A stretch of 43,670 bases of DNA from Azospirillum sp. (GCA_016124535.1 WGNK01000066.1:1-43670), one strand, 5' to 3'. Positions 33,954 to 42,700 are shown, numbered from the stretch's first letter. A program made the numbers and translations. The notes: generated by a model not told the origin, from the sequence alone.

Positions 33954-34736
33954 ATGACCTACTGCCTCGGTATCAAAGTCGGCGATGGCCTGATCGGGCT
34001 CGCCGACGGCCGCATCACCAGCGGCAACCAGCTGTCCTCGGCGCGCAAAATCACTATGATGTCGGTGGGCAGCCACCGTTTCTTCGTGATGAACTCCGGC
34101 TTGCGCAGCGTCCGCGACAAGACCCTGGCCTATCTGCGCCAGGATCTGGCACGCCTCCAGGGCGACGGCCATGCGACCATGTACAAGGTGGTGACCCTGT
34201 TTTCCGAATGCTTGCGGCGGGTCGCGGTGGAAGACCGTGAAGCGCTCGAGGCGTCGGGTCTGACCTTCAATCTCCATGCCCTGATCGGCGGGCAGCTGTC
34301 CGAAGACGCCGAGCCCAGCATGTTCCTGATCTATCCTGAGGGCAATTGGATCGAGGTCGACCAGCGGTCGCCCTATCTGTCGATCGGGGCCACCGCCTAT
34401 GGCAAGCCGATCCTGGACCGCGCGCTGCGCTACCAGACCTCGCTGCGGGCCGCGCTGAAGATCGCTTATCTATCGTTCGATTCGAGTCGGTTCAGTTCAA
34501 CCGATGTCGGCTACCCGCTCGATCTGATTACCTACCACGCCGCCACCGGGTCCTGGCGCGAGACCACCTTTGAATACGATGATCTGGTTGAGCAGCGCCA
34601 ATGGTGGAACAAAAACATCACGGAACTGGCGCAACGGGTGCCGGACGGCCCGTGGGTGGAAAAAGTCATTCCTCCCGAGCTGATTACCGAGGCCGCCGAC
34701 CGCTCGCCGAGCGTACCTTCCGAGCCGGACCGCTGA
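33954..34736 (+). CDS. Anbu-type bacterial proteasome-like peptidase (20S beta-subunit fold), orphan
   Basis: 260 residues. After removal of Met1 the N-terminal nucleophile is Thr (MTYCLGIKV). GLADGRI places an Asp at position 17 of the mature chain, as in proteasome beta subunits, and a Lys follows in SSARKIT at about 31. Further family blocks are NLHALIGGQ, MFLIYPEGNWIEV, SPYLSIGATAYGKPILDRAL and a Pro/Ser/Glu-rich C-terminus. Anbu proteins form open helical or ring assemblies; their substrates are not established. They usually sit with an alpha-E helical protein, a transglutaminase-like protease and an ATP-grasp-like gene; none is here. The gene is divergent from a phasin and shares its promoter region. 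Confidence 0.88.
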   Translation: MTYCLGIKVGDGLIGLADGRITSGNQLSSARKITMMSVGSHRFFVMNSGLRSVRDKTLAYLRQDLARLQGDGHATMYKVVTLFSECLRRVAVEDREALEASGLTFNLHALIGGQLSEDAEPSMFLIYPEGNWIEVDQRSPYLSIGATAYGKPILDRALRYQTSLRAALKIAYLSFDSSRFSSTDVGYPLDLITYHAATGSWRETTFEYDDLVEQRQWWNKNITELAQRVPDGPWVEKVIPPELITEAADRSPSVPSEPDR

Positions 34737-34773
34737 GCTCCCGCGCCGTCGGCCCAGCAGCCTTGAACCACCT

Positions 34774-35334
34774 TCAGGGCGACGCTCCCGGTGCCGAACC
34801 GCCGACCTCGACGAACGACGGCGCACTCTTGAAGCCAACGCTGAAAAACCACAGCCCATCCCGGCAACCGCTGGCCAACCAGTGGAAACCCTGGGTCGAC
34901 GAATGCCAGGTCGGCAGGTCGGGATGGGGTGGGGAGAAGGCGCCGACGGCATCCAGCCAGTAAAGCAAGGTTGCGTAGTCGCGCGGCGACATCCGGAAGA
35001 TATCGCCGCCGCTGATCCAGTCGGCAACCGGGTCGGCTGTGTCGACGCGCGCCAGATCAGCCGCGGTGATCGCGCGCATCACCGCGGCACCGCCGCCACT
35101 GTCGATGTCCGCCTCGACTTCGAGGCTACGAAACGGTAACGGCCGGCCCGGATTGACCACAACCCGGTAACGGTCGTTCGGCGACAATTCGCAGCGTCGC
35201 CGCAGGTCGTCACCGACCAGGTAATGCAGCCAGGCCGGGTGCAGCCCGGCGTGCCGTTCCGTCAGGTCGTCGAACGCACAGCTCGCTACGACCAGACTCC
35301 CCGCCACCAGCAATACCGTTGGTCGCACCGTCAT
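34774..35334 (-). CDS. Putative lipoprotein of unknown function
   Basis: About 186 residues from ATG 35332-35334, not recognised. Lipoprotein signal TVRPTVLLVAGSLVVASCAF with lipobox VASC (Cys about 19). The mature part is mixed hydrophilic, with HPAWLHYLVGDDLRRRCE, RYRVVVNPGRPLPFRSLEVE and DIFRMSPRDYATLLYWLDAVG, and two or three further cysteines. Upstream in-frame ATGs at 35346 and 35358 are possible but would lengthen the signal needlessly. Convergent with the Anbu-like gene (37-nt gap) and divergent from the carboxypeptidase gene (195 nt). Confidence 0.7.
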   Translation of the reverse strand: MTVRPTVLLVAGSLVVASCAFDDLTERHAGLHPAWLHYLVGDDLRRRCELSPNDRYRVVVNPGRPLPFRSLEVEADIDSGGGAAVMRAITAADLARVDTADPVADWISGGDIFRMSPRDYATLLYWLDAVGAFSPPHPDLPTWHSSTQGFHWLASGCRDGLWFFSVGFKSAPSFVEVGGSAPGASP

Positions 35335-35529
35335 GCCCCACGCCATCATGTCCCACAATATGCGACTTGCGCGGCGCGATGGCGAGACCTTCTCCGCAGA
35401 GCTTACGGCAAACCGCCGCTTGGCGGGCCAAATAAAATCGAGCTATTAATAACTTCCCACTAGACGCTGATTCGGCTACCAATTACCCTATGGCCACTGC
35501 TTAGGCCCACGGCCCGATAGGGGATTCGC

Positions 35530-36876
35530 ATGACCGTGTTCCATCGACTCCCGACCCGCTCTTTTTCCAATGCTGCCACGGCCCCCGTCAAGTCCGGTAT
35601 TCGCGCCTGGCGGGTTATCCTGGCGGTGCCGATGGTCGGGGCACTGCTTGCGGTTGCCGCGCCGTCGCCTGCCGCCGCGCGTCTCGAAGCTTCGATCGTG
35701 ATCGATCCCGATTCGGGTGCGGTGGTGCAGCAGGTCAACCCGGATGCCCGGGGCTACCCCGCGTCATTGACGAAGATGATGACGCTCTACCTGACTTTCG
35801 ATGCGATGAAGAAGGGCCGTCTGCGGCTCGATCAGGAGCTGCCGGTCTCGGCGCATGCGCAGCGGCAGTCGCCGTCGAAGCTGGGCCTGACCGCCGGGTC
35901 GACCATTCAGGTCGAAAACGCCATCCTGGCGCTCTGCACCAAATCAGCCAACGACGCCGCGGTCGTCCTGGCCGAAGCGATCGGCGGCACCGAGTCCGAA
36001 TTCGCCGAGTTGATGACCCAGAAGGCCCACGCCCTGGGCATGAGCCGGAGCCAGTTCCGCAATGCCTCGGGCCTGCCCAATGACGGACAATTCACCACGG
36101 TGCGCGACATGGCAACGCTGGCCCAGGCGCTGATCCGCGACTGGCCGCAGCACTACCACTACTTCAGCCGCGCCAGTTTCACCTACAACGGCATCAACCA
36201 CCGCAACCACAATCACCTGATGGAGCGCTATTCCGGAATGGATGGCCTGAAGACCGGCTATATCGGGGCATCGGGGTTCAATCTCGCGGCGTCGGCGGTC
36301 CGCAACGGGCGCCGGCTGATCGGCGTGGTGTTCGGTGGTGCCACGGCCCGCTCACGGGATCGCCATATGGCCCAGTTGCTCGACGATGCCTTCGCCCATT
36401 CCCACGGCACGGACGGCGATCGCGCCCGCATGCTGGTGGCCAGTGCCGAGGCGGCGGCCGAGCCCCCTGCCCTGCCGCCGCGCAAGCCCGAACTCGAGGC
36501 CGGCGATGCCGACGAAGGCGATGATGTCGCACCGGCTCCCCAGATCCTCCAGGTCGCGATGGTCGCACCGCCAGTCAAGCCGGCGCCAAAGTCGCTGCCC
36601 CTGACGCGCAGCGAAGCCAAACCGGTTTGGGGCATCCAGTTTGGCACCTTCCCAAGCCGCAAGGCCGGCCAGCGTGCCGCCAATCAGGCCTCGGGCCGCC
36701 TGCTGCCGAAGTTCGGCGAGACCAAATCGCTGATCATCAAGGCGAATGCCCATCGCAAAACCGGCTATCACGCGGTCCTGATCGGGCTCGACGACGAAGC
36801 TGAAGCACGTGCCGCCTGCGCCAAACTCGCCTCTCGAGTCAAATCCTGCAGCGCGGTACCGCCCAGCCGGCTGTAA
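35530..36876 (+). CDS. D-alanyl-D-alanine carboxypeptidase (low-molecular-weight PBP, S11) with C-terminal SPOR domain
   Basis: 448 residues. A long basic N-terminus and a hydrophobic signal (about 28-50) lead to a periplasmic S11 peptidase with all three active-site motifs: SLTK (Ser79-Lys82), SAN (139-141) and KTG (241-243). A Pro/Glu-rich linker (about 305-365) connects to a C-terminal SPOR domain (about 368-443; WGIQFGTFPSRKAGQRAA, ending LASRVKSCSAV), which binds denuded septal peptidoglycan. The enzyme trims the terminal D-Ala of pentapeptides and is probably directed to the division site. This domain combination is common in alphaproteobacteria. A strong terminator follows at 36908-36939. 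Confidence 0.95.
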   Translation: MTVFHRLPTRSFSNAATAPVKSGIRAWRVILAVPMVGALLAVAAPSPAAARLEASIVIDPDSGAVVQQVNPDARGYPASLTKMMTLYLTFDAMKKGRLRLDQELPVSAHAQRQSPSKLGLTAGSTIQVENAILALCTKSANDAAVVLAEAIGGTESEFAELMTQKAHALGMSRSQFRNASGLPNDGQFTTVRDMATLAQALIRDWPQHYHYFSRASFTYNGINHRNHNHLMERYSGMDGLKTGYIGASGFNLAASAVRNGRRLIGVVFGGATARSRDRHMAQLLDDAFAHSHGTDGDRARMLVASAEAAAEPPALPPRKPELEAGDADEGDDVAPAPQILQVAMVAPPVKPAPKSLPLTRSEAKPVWGIQFGTFPSRKAGQRAANQASGRLLPKFGETKSLIIKANAHRKTGYHAVLIGLDDEAEARAACAKLASRVKSCSAVPPSRL

Positions 36877-36907
36877 CCCAGCCCCGCTCTGCCCCCAGCA
36901 GCCGACA

Positions 36908-36939
36908 ACAGCCAAGGAGCGTGCAGGCTCCTTGGCTGT
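36908..36939. terminator. Rho-independent terminator after the carboxypeptidase gene
   Basis: ACAGCCAAGGAGC (36908-36920), GTGCAG, GCTCCTTGGCTGT (36927-36939): a perfect 13-bp stem followed by GTTCTCTGTTT. It lies 31 nt after the stop codon and may also serve the convergent gene ending at 37020. Confidence 0.85.
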
Positions 36940-37019
36940 GTTCTCTGTTTCGGGTCGTTATTTTGGGCTGCTGCACCGGGGCTGCTGTGCTTTGTGACCT
37001 GCCGGTTGCCCGGTAAGCG

Positions 37020-38435
37020 TTACTCCAGCACGCGCACCCGCGTGAGTTCGACCACCTCGTCGTCGTCTTCACCGAAGTCATCGAAATGCACCGGACAGCC
37101 CGGGCTCTGGGCGGCCTGGCCCGGTTTGATCTGGGCCGGATACCAGGCACCGTCGGACTCAACCAGCACGCGGCTGCCGGCCATGCAACCGCTCACCGCG
37201 GCGCCCGGCCCTTCCAGGGTCCAGGTGGCGAGGTGATTCGCGGCCACCACAATGTCGTCGGCCTTGCTGGTGCCGTCGATGCGGACGACGCAGCGCTGCC
37301 CCGCGGTCCCCTCGATCACGGTTGCCGCCGACCAGACATTCTCGGACAACACAAAGACCCGGGTGCCGCGGACACAGTCGGGTGCTGGTACCACAGCCGC
37401 CTGCCCTGCCGCCGGCGCCGCCGGAGCGGTTGGCGCCGTGTCAGCTCCCGAGGGGCGGGCGTTGAACACCGGTGAAGCCCCTGGTGCAACCGCCGGCGCG
37501 GCCGGCGGAACCGGGCGGGCAACCGTTCCAGCGTAGGACACGGTCAGGCCCGCCGCCTTGATCATGTCATTGACGCTCGCGAGCTTTTCATAGTCGGCAG
37601 CAGTTGCCTTGGCCGGCGGATTGATGCCGATCCGCAGCGGCCCCTTGGGGTGCTGGTAGTCACCCAGGAACGAAACCACGGCATCCACCACAGCGCGGGC
37701 ATCGGCATCCGGGTTGACCACGACAGAGTCGATGCCGGCGCCAATCGCCGCAACCACCAGCTTGGGATCCGCCTGGGGATCCGGGGACATCAACGCCGGG
37801 ACCGCCTTCGACAGCAAGGAGGCGTCTTCGTAGATCAAACTAGCGCTGCGCAGGCTGGCGCTGTCCTTGCTCTTACCGACCTCGTCGGCACTTGCCATGG
37901 TGACGCCGTCGAGCACCATGCCGAGTTCGAGCCGGCCGAGGCCGCGCAGGTCGACCTCGAACTTGCTCAGGGTCATGACCTGGCGTTGCGCCTCGAGGCG
38001 GTAGTCGAGGGTGAAATCGGCCACCAGCTTGTCGAGGCCGATCATCGCCAGAGCGGCAGCACCATCGTCAAGCGCGGCTGCGGGCACCACCAGCCCGACG
38101 ACATGAACCCGCGCAAAGCCGGGCGGCTGATCCTTGGCCAGCGCGTCGAGGTCGAGGTCTTCGACCGTGATCCGCTCGATATTCACGGGCATGACCGGCT
38201 TCGGCGGCTTTCCGGGTTCGCCCTCGGGCGGCGGCGTCACCGTTACATCGCGCAGCTCGAAGCCCGAGGCGCCCAGACCCTTGCCACTGCCCCAGGTCAG
38301 AGCCCCCGCCGGCATATGCGGCTTGATCAGCGCTTCGAAGCGGCTGAGCCCATCTTCGCCACGCGCCACCGCCGAAAGCGGCGGCGCCACTGCCAAGGCA
38401 ATGGCAGCAAGCGTCACAATCCGTAATCGCAACAT
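37020..38435 (-). CDS. Exported protein of unknown function with duplicated C-terminal Tudor/SH3-like module
   Basis: 471 residues, not assigned to a family. Signal peptide LRIVTLAAIALAVAPPLSAVA (cleavage near 25). The main domain (about 28-300) alternates beta-like and helical stretches with VNIERITVEDLDLDALA, reminiscent of proteins built on repeated membrane-protein-assembly strands. A Pro/Ala-rich linker (305-352) leads to two similar modules, at 354-405 (CVRGTRVFVLSENVWSAATV) and 417-471 (CMAGSRVLVESDGAWYPAQI). Each opens with Cys and G-x-RV-x-V, has a Trp and ends with a second Cys-V strand and acidic residues. ATG 38433-38435 is set by GGGGAGG. Convergent with the carboxypeptidase gene. 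Confidence 0.75.
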   Translation of the reverse strand: MLRLRIVTLAAIALAVAPPLSAVARGEDGLSRFEALIKPHMPAGALTWGSGKGLGASGFELRDVTVTPPPEGEPGKPPKPVMPVNIERITVEDLDLDALAKDQPPGFARVHVVGLVVPAAALDDGAAALAMIGLDKLVADFTLDYRLEAQRQVMTLSKFEVDLRGLGRLELGMVLDGVTMASADEVGKSKDSASLRSASLIYEDASLLSKAVPALMSPDPQADPKLVVAAIGAGIDSVVVNPDADARAVVDAVVSFLGDYQHPKGPLRIGINPPAKATAADYEKLASVNDMIKAAGLTVSYAGTVARPVPPAAPAVAPGASPVFNARPSGADTAPTAPAAPAAGQAAVVPAPDCVRGTRVFVLSENVWSAATVIEGTAGQRCVVRIDGTSKADDIVVAANHLATWTLEGPGAAVSGCMAGSRVLVESDGAWYPAQIKPGQAAQSPGCPVHFDDFGEDDDEVVELTRVRVLE

Positions 38436-38689
38436 CGATACCTCCCCGGAGCCGGCTTTCGGGATCCGGACTGATCCCGCGCGGCCCGACACTTTATCCC
38501 GCGCCTGCGTGCCCGGCAATTGTCGCTCGGAAAACGCGGCCGGCCGGTGCCCGCGCAATCGGGGCAAACCCTCACCGGCGAGGCGCGTCTTGACCTGACC
38601 GCCGATCGCACCCTAATTTAACGAACGCCAAACCCGGCCATCCTTATCTCAGGGCGCGGCCCCCTGCCCCCAACCGGTCGAGAGGGTTC

Positions 38690-39010
38690 ATGAGCACGAC
38701 TAAGATTTCCGACGATTCCTTCGAATCCGATGTTCTTAAAGCCTCGACGCCGGTGCTGGTCGATTTTTGGGCGGAATGGTGTGGCCCCTGCAAGATGGTC
38801 GCCCCGGCCCTGGACGAACTCGCCGAGTCGATGAAGGACCGCCTGATCGTGGCCAAGCTGAACATCGACGAGAATCCCAATACACCGGCGAAATACGGCG
38901 TACGCGGGATTCCCACCCTGATTTTGTTCAAGGACGGCAACGTCGCCGCAACCAAGATCGGCGCTCTGCCCAAGAGCGCGCTGCTGAATTGGGTCCAATC
39001 GGTGCTGTGA
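38690..39010 (+). CDS. trxA: Thioredoxin
   Basis: 106-residue cytosolic thioredoxin. Active site WCGPCK (Cys31, Cys34), FWAEWCGPCKMVAPALDELA, then the cis-proline loop YGVRGIPTLILFKDG. Standard length for TrxA, with no signal peptide. It reduces cytosolic disulfides and can serve the thioredoxin-coupled ArsC encoded at 2231-2758. The gene stands alone, divergent from the preceding minus-strand gene across 254 nt, and ends in a strong bidirectional terminator. Confidence 0.97.
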   Translation: MSTTKISDDSFESDVLKASTPVLVDFWAEWCGPCKMVAPALDELAESMKDRLIVAKLNIDENPNTPAKYGVRGIPTLILFKDGNVAATKIGALPKSALLNWVQSVL

Positions 39011-39095
39011 TGCCGAGAGGCGGCGCGGGCCGCGGGTCCTGAGCGTCCCGCAGCCCCGCCTGCAGGCGAATTGGCGAAGCTCTGCCGCTTAACAA

Positions 39096-39129
39096 AAAAA
39101 CCCCTCTCCGGAAACGGAGAGGGGTTTTT
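39096..39129. terminator. Bidirectional rho-independent terminator between trxA and cbtA
   Basis: AAAAACCCCTCTCCG (39096-39110), tetraloop GAAA, CGGAGAGGGGTTTTT (39115-39129). A perfect 15-bp stem with T-tracts reading correctly on both strands, placed between two convergent genes. Confidence 0.95.
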
Positions 39130-39153
39130 CGTGGTCCAAAGAAGGCGGCAGGT

Positions 39154-39942
39154 TCAGGCGCTTTTGAAGCTTCGCTCGTAGAAGAAGCCGGCAAGGCCAC
39201 CCAGCGCCAGCCAGAACAACAGACTGCTGACCGTTGCCGCGACGACGAACTGGTGCGCCAAGGCCGGCGGCGCCGCACTGATGGCCTCCACCGGCTGGGG
39301 CGCGCCGATCAGGTGGGGCAGCACGATCAGGGCAATCCCGATCGCCGAGGCCACGACACGCCGGTCGAGGAACACCAGCGCCAGGCCGCCGCCGGTCAGC
39401 ATGGCGGTCGCCAGCCACCACAACTGGCGATCGAGCAAGGCCGCGGCCGCGGTTCCCGGCACCTCGGGCGGCAACCCGAGCCCCGGAGCCAAGGTGATTG
39501 AGGCAAAACCGGCCAATCCCCAGCCCAGTCCACTGCGCCAGTCGATCCGCCGTCCGCTGAGCACAAACGCGGCTGCCAGCAGCAGAGCGAAGCCGATCCC
39601 GGTCAGGATATCGGCCAGCGCGGTATAGAGCGTACGCTCCCAGCCGTCCGCCGGCTCCCAGGCCGCCTCACCGTGGTCGTGCCCAGGCGGAGCCAGGCCG
39701 CTGTCACGGCCCAACCCAAGGGCATGGCTGTGGCCGTCGTGGTTATGGCCTTCCCGGGTGTGGCTTTTCTCGGTGTGGGGTACAACGCCAGGTGTCGCTT
39801 GCCCGGCAGCCTCGCCATGCTCGAACACCTCGGCGGCGAGGATGACCGGTACCGTGCCGAATTGATGAACCAGGGTGACGAAGCCGCCGGCCATCAGCCC
39901 GGCCAGCACCGCCACGGTGAACAGGCGGCGGAAGGTCTCCAT
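39154..39942 (-). CDS. cbtA: CbtA-family cobalt transporter subunit
   Basis: 262-residue polytopic membrane protein with about five to six helices. The start METFRRLFTVAVLAGLMAG is typical of CbtA, and the first periplasmic loop is His-rich (HTEKSHTREGHNHDGHSHALG, about residues 56-76), as expected for a Co(II)-handling protein. ATG 39940-39942 was chosen; the in-frame start at 39999 overlaps cbtB. It follows cbtB by 10 nt and is under the cobalamin riboswitch. Cobalt import for B12 synthesis is the accepted prediction for this family. It ends at a bidirectional terminator. Confidence 0.93.
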   Translation of the reverse strand: METFRRLFTVAVLAGLMAGGFVTLVHQFGTVPVILAAEVFEHGEAAGQATPGVVPHTEKSHTREGHNHDGHSHALGLGRDSGLAPPGHDHGEAAWEPADGWERTLYTALADILTGIGFALLLAAAFVLSGRRIDWRSGLGWGLAGFASITLAPGLGLPPEVPGTAAAALLDRQLWWLATAMLTGGGLALVFLDRRVVASAIGIALIVLPHLIGAPQPVEAISAAPPALAHQFVVAATVSSLLFWLALGGLAGFFYERSFKSA

Positions 39943-39952
39943 GACCGCCGCC

Positions 39953-40153
39953 TCAATGGCAGGGAAAGCCGTTGGAATGCCGGGTGTCGTGGGCGGCATT
40001 GTGGGCGACCGCGATATGCGAAAAGCCGACGCCCCAGATCAGGAAGGCGCCAAGCAAGGCCGACATCACGGCAGCGGTGACGGCGCCGGTGCGCGCGCCG
40101 GGAACCGCGGCCGCGGTGGTCGGGTGAAGGGTAGGATGGCTGGTGGTCTGCAT
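39953..40153 (-). CDS. cbtB: CbtB-family cobalt transporter subunit
   Basis: 66-residue single-helix membrane protein: a short N-terminal segment, one transmembrane helix (about 24-46, AVTAAVMSALLGAFLIWGVGFS) and the diagnostic C-terminal HNAAHDTRHSNGFPCH with histidines and a terminal CH. Partner of CbtA. It starts about 40 nt after the end of the cobalamin riboswitch on the same strand. GGAGAA lies 6-11 nt before ATG 40151-40153. Confidence 0.94.
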   Translation of the reverse strand: MQTTSHPTLHPTTAAAVPGARTGAVTAAVMSALLGAFLIWGVGFSHIAVAHNAAHDTRHSNGFPCH

Positions 40154-40194
40154 GGCTGTTCTCCGTCGGGACTCCCCGCCCCGGTTGTCGGATG

Positions 40195-40392
40195 GGTCGG
40201 CGTCGCTGGCAGGTCTCCTGGCTCGCGGATCGCCGTCGGACGCCGACCTTCCCGGTTGTCCCGTCGCCGGTCAGATACCGGCCCGGTTCCCCAGTGGTCG
40301 TTGGTGGCGTCCGGCTAACCGCTCACAGTTGCGGGGGCAGTCACGGTTTTGGCCCCTTTTGGGTCGTCCGCACCGTGTTCCCTATTATTCCC
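40195..40392 (-). promoter_or_regulatory. Cobalamin riboswitch controlling cbtBA
   Basis: Minus-strand RNA shows the conserved blocks in order: AATAGGGAACACGGTGC (around 40370-40390), GACTGCCCCCGCAACTGTGAGCGG-like core (40319-40342) and the B12 box AGCCAGGAGACCTGCC (40208-40223). Together these define an AdoCbl-type riboswitch of about 200 nt directly upstream of cbtB. It would reduce cbtBA expression when cobalamin is plentiful. Confidence 0.95.
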
Positions 40393-40471
40393 CTGGACTC
40401 GTTCCGTCGGGGAACCATCGACATCGTCGACAATGCCCGCCCCCCTGCCGGCTGTCAAGCGCGCGGTCGGT

Positions 40472-41824
40472 TCAACCGACCGCTTCGATGCCCCCGCCCA
40501 GTCCGTTGATCAGGCCAACGAATCCCGGAAAACTCGTGTCGATGAAGCGGCCGTCGTCGATGGTCACCGGCGCACTGCTGGCAAGCCCCAGAACCAGGAA
40601 GCTCATGGCAATCCGGTGATCCATCGCGGTCGCGACCGTCGCCCCCCCCGGAGGCGGCGCGCCGGTGCCGTAGACGACCAGGCTGTCCGGTCCGGCTTCG
40701 ACCGCGACGCCGCAGGCCGCCAGGCCGTCGGCAATCATCGCAAGGCGGTCGCTCTCCTTGACCCGCAGTTCGGCCAGGCCGCGCATCACCGTGGTGCCGT
40801 GGGCGCAGGCCGCGGCCACCGCCAGCACCGGGTACTCGTCGATCATTGAGGGCGCCCGCTCGGGCGGCACCTCGACACCGCGCAACTCGCTTGCCCGCAC
40901 CCGGAGGTCGGCGACCGGCTCGCCCGCCTGCTCGCGACGGTTCTCGAAGGTGATGTCGGCGCCCATTTCGACCAGGGTCTGATAGAGGCCGGTGCGGCGC
41001 GGATTGAGCCCGACCCCGGTCAGCGTAATCTCCGAGCCCGGTCGGATCGCCGCGGCAACCGCGGGAAAGGCGGCGGAGCTGGGATCGGCCGGGACCGCGA
41101 CCGGCCGCGCGGTCAACTCGGGCTGGCCGTCCAGCGACACCGCAAGCGCACCGTCCGCCTGCCGCTCGACCGTGACCCGGGCGCCAAAATGGCGCAGCAT
41201 CAGTTCGGAATGATCACGGGTCGGCTCCGGCTCGATCACCGTGGTGGTCCCCGCGGCATTGAGCCCCGCGAACAGAATCGCCGATTTGACCTGCGCCGAG
41301 GCGACCGGTAGCCGGTAGACAATCGGCACCGCCCGTTCGGCGCCGATCACCGCCAGCGGCAGCCGTCCACCCGAACGGCCGACGAAACTGGCGCCGACGC
41401 GTTCCAGCGGTGTGATCACCCGCGCCATCGGCCGGCGGTTGAGCGAGGCGTCCCCGGTGAAAAAGGTGGTGATCGGATGCCCGGCGACCAGCCCGATCAG
41501 CAGCCGCGCCGCCGTCCCGCTGTTGCCCATGTCGAGCACCTGGGCGGGCTCAAGGAGACCGCCGACGCCGACGCCCTGCACGCGCCAGACGCCGTTACCC
41601 CCGCGCTCGAGTCCGGCGCCCAGCGCCCGCATGGCCGCTGCGGTATGCAGGACGTCCTCGCCTTCCAGGAGTCCTTCGATCTCGGTGGTTCCGATCGCGA
41701 CCGCCCCCAGCATCAGCGCACGATGGGAGATCGACTTGTCGCCAGGGACCCTGACGCGGCCGGAAAGCGGCCCGGATGCGGCGGAACGCAACGGTTTGAG
41801 TACATCGCTGCCGGTATCGGCCAT
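40472..41824 (-). CDS. aroA: 3-phosphoshikimate 1-carboxyvinyltransferase (EPSP synthase), class II type
   Basis: 450-residue cytosolic shikimate-pathway enzyme joining PEP to shikimate 3-phosphate. Blocks: VPGDKSISHRALMLGAVA, LLEGEDVLHTAAAMRALGA, MGNSGTAARLL, FTGDASLNRRPM, PVASAQVKSAILFAGL, EPTRDHSELMLRHFGA and APSMIDEYPVLAVAAA. The overall pattern is class II (CP4-like), but the loop reads GNSGT, keeping the glycine that is alanine in glyphosate-tolerant CP4 (GNAAT), so tolerance is not predicted. The start MADTGSD (41822-41824) is divergent from the TIGR02300 gene. In many alphaproteobacteria cmk and rpsA follow aroA; here cbtBA follows, so the order is rearranged. Confidence 0.96.
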   Translation of the reverse strand: MADTGSDVLKPLRSAASGPLSGRVRVPGDKSISHRALMLGAVAIGTTEIEGLLEGEDVLHTAAAMRALGAGLERGGNGVWRVQGVGVGGLLEPAQVLDMGNSGTAARLLIGLVAGHPITTFFTGDASLNRRPMARVITPLERVGASFVGRSGGRLPLAVIGAERAVPIVYRLPVASAQVKSAILFAGLNAAGTTTVIEPEPTRDHSELMLRHFGARVTVERQADGALAVSLDGQPELTARPVAVPADPSSAAFPAVAAAIRPGSEITLTGVGLNPRRTGLYQTLVEMGADITFENRREQAGEPVADLRVRASELRGVEVPPERAPSMIDEYPVLAVAAACAHGTTVMRGLAELRVKESDRLAMIADGLAACGVAVEAGPDSLVVYGTGAPPPGGATVATAMDHRIAMSFLVLGLASSAPVTIDDGRFIDTSFPGFVGLINGLGGGIEAVG

Positions 41825-42017
41825 GCCTGTTGTCCCTATTTTTCCGGCCCGCCGGTTCGAGAGGTTCGCCGGTCGAGCGCCGCCGCGGCCGTCCCTGTCT
41901 AACGGAACCCTTGCCGGCCGGCACTTTATTTTTGACAATCGTCGCCGGCCATGGCACAGGGTCGCGCCCCGGCCGGATGGTAACATCCAGTGCCGGGCTG
42001 TCGAGGGAGGAGCGGGC

Positions 42018-42416
42018 GTGGCGAAACCGGAATGGGGCATCAAGCGGATTTGCCCGAGCTGCAGCACGCGCTACTATGATCTCCGCAAGGATCCGCCGAC
42101 TTGCCCGGCTTGCGGCGTGGTTTATGATCCCGAAGCGCTGCTGAAGTCGCGACGCGCCAGGCCGATTCCGGCCGAGGAGGTCAAGAAGCCGTCGGTGGTC
42201 CGGGGCGGCGATCTCGATATCGGCGGCGACGAAGTGGTTGCGGAGATCGAGGACGCCGACGATGACGTCGCGGTTGACGATCTCGGCGAAGACGAAGGCG
42301 AGGTCGCCGACGACGAGGAAGAAGTGCTGATCGAGGACGCTTCCGAACTCGGCGAGGACGACGTCGGCGAAGTGGTCCCGGTCGAGGCGGACGAAGAGGA
42401 CGAGGAAGGTCGCTAG
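42018..42416 (+). CDS. TIGR02300-family zinc-ribbon protein with acidic tail
   Basis: 132 residues from GTG 42018, with GGGAGGAGC about 6-14 nt upstream. N-terminal zinc ribbon MAKPEWGIKRICPSCSTRYYDL and CPACGVVYDPEALL, with two CxxC pairs, matches the short alphaproteobacterial TIGR02300 proteins (FYDLNK motif region). From about residue 65 the protein is very acidic (EDADDDVAVDD, DDEEEVLIEDASE and so on). Function is unknown. Divergent from aroA and just upstream of a tRNA-Ala gene, a common arrangement in this class. Confidence 0.9.
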   Translation: MAKPEWGIKRICPSCSTRYYDLRKDPPTCPACGVVYDPEALLKSRRARPIPAEEVKKPSVVRGGDLDIGGDEVVAEIEDADDDVAVDDLGEDEGEVADDEEEVLIEDASELGEDDVGEVVPVEADEEDEEGR

Positions 42417-42522
42417 ACCCGCAATTTTTCACTTGAAGGTTCGCGAAACCGGCACCATTATCCGGTCCGAACACAGGAAACCACTCAGTCCCAAAGGCAG
42501 CCGGTTTCCAGTACCAGATTAA

Positions 42523-42598
<76 letters not shown>

Positions 42599-42600
42599 AC

Positions 42601-42635
42601 AAACCCCCTGATCCGGCAACGGGTTGGGGGTTTTT
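42601..42635 (+). terminator. Rho-independent terminator after tRNA-Ala
   Basis: AAACCCCC (42601-42608) pairs with GGGGGTTT (42626-42633), with an inner CCG-GCAA-CGG stem, followed by TTTTTC. It starts two nucleotides after the tRNA CCA end. Confidence 0.85.
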
Positions 42636-42700
42636 CTTTGAGTGCGCTACAATCGCGTGAGAGCATAGTGTGAAATACTGTGGGAGAAACGGGGCCACGC

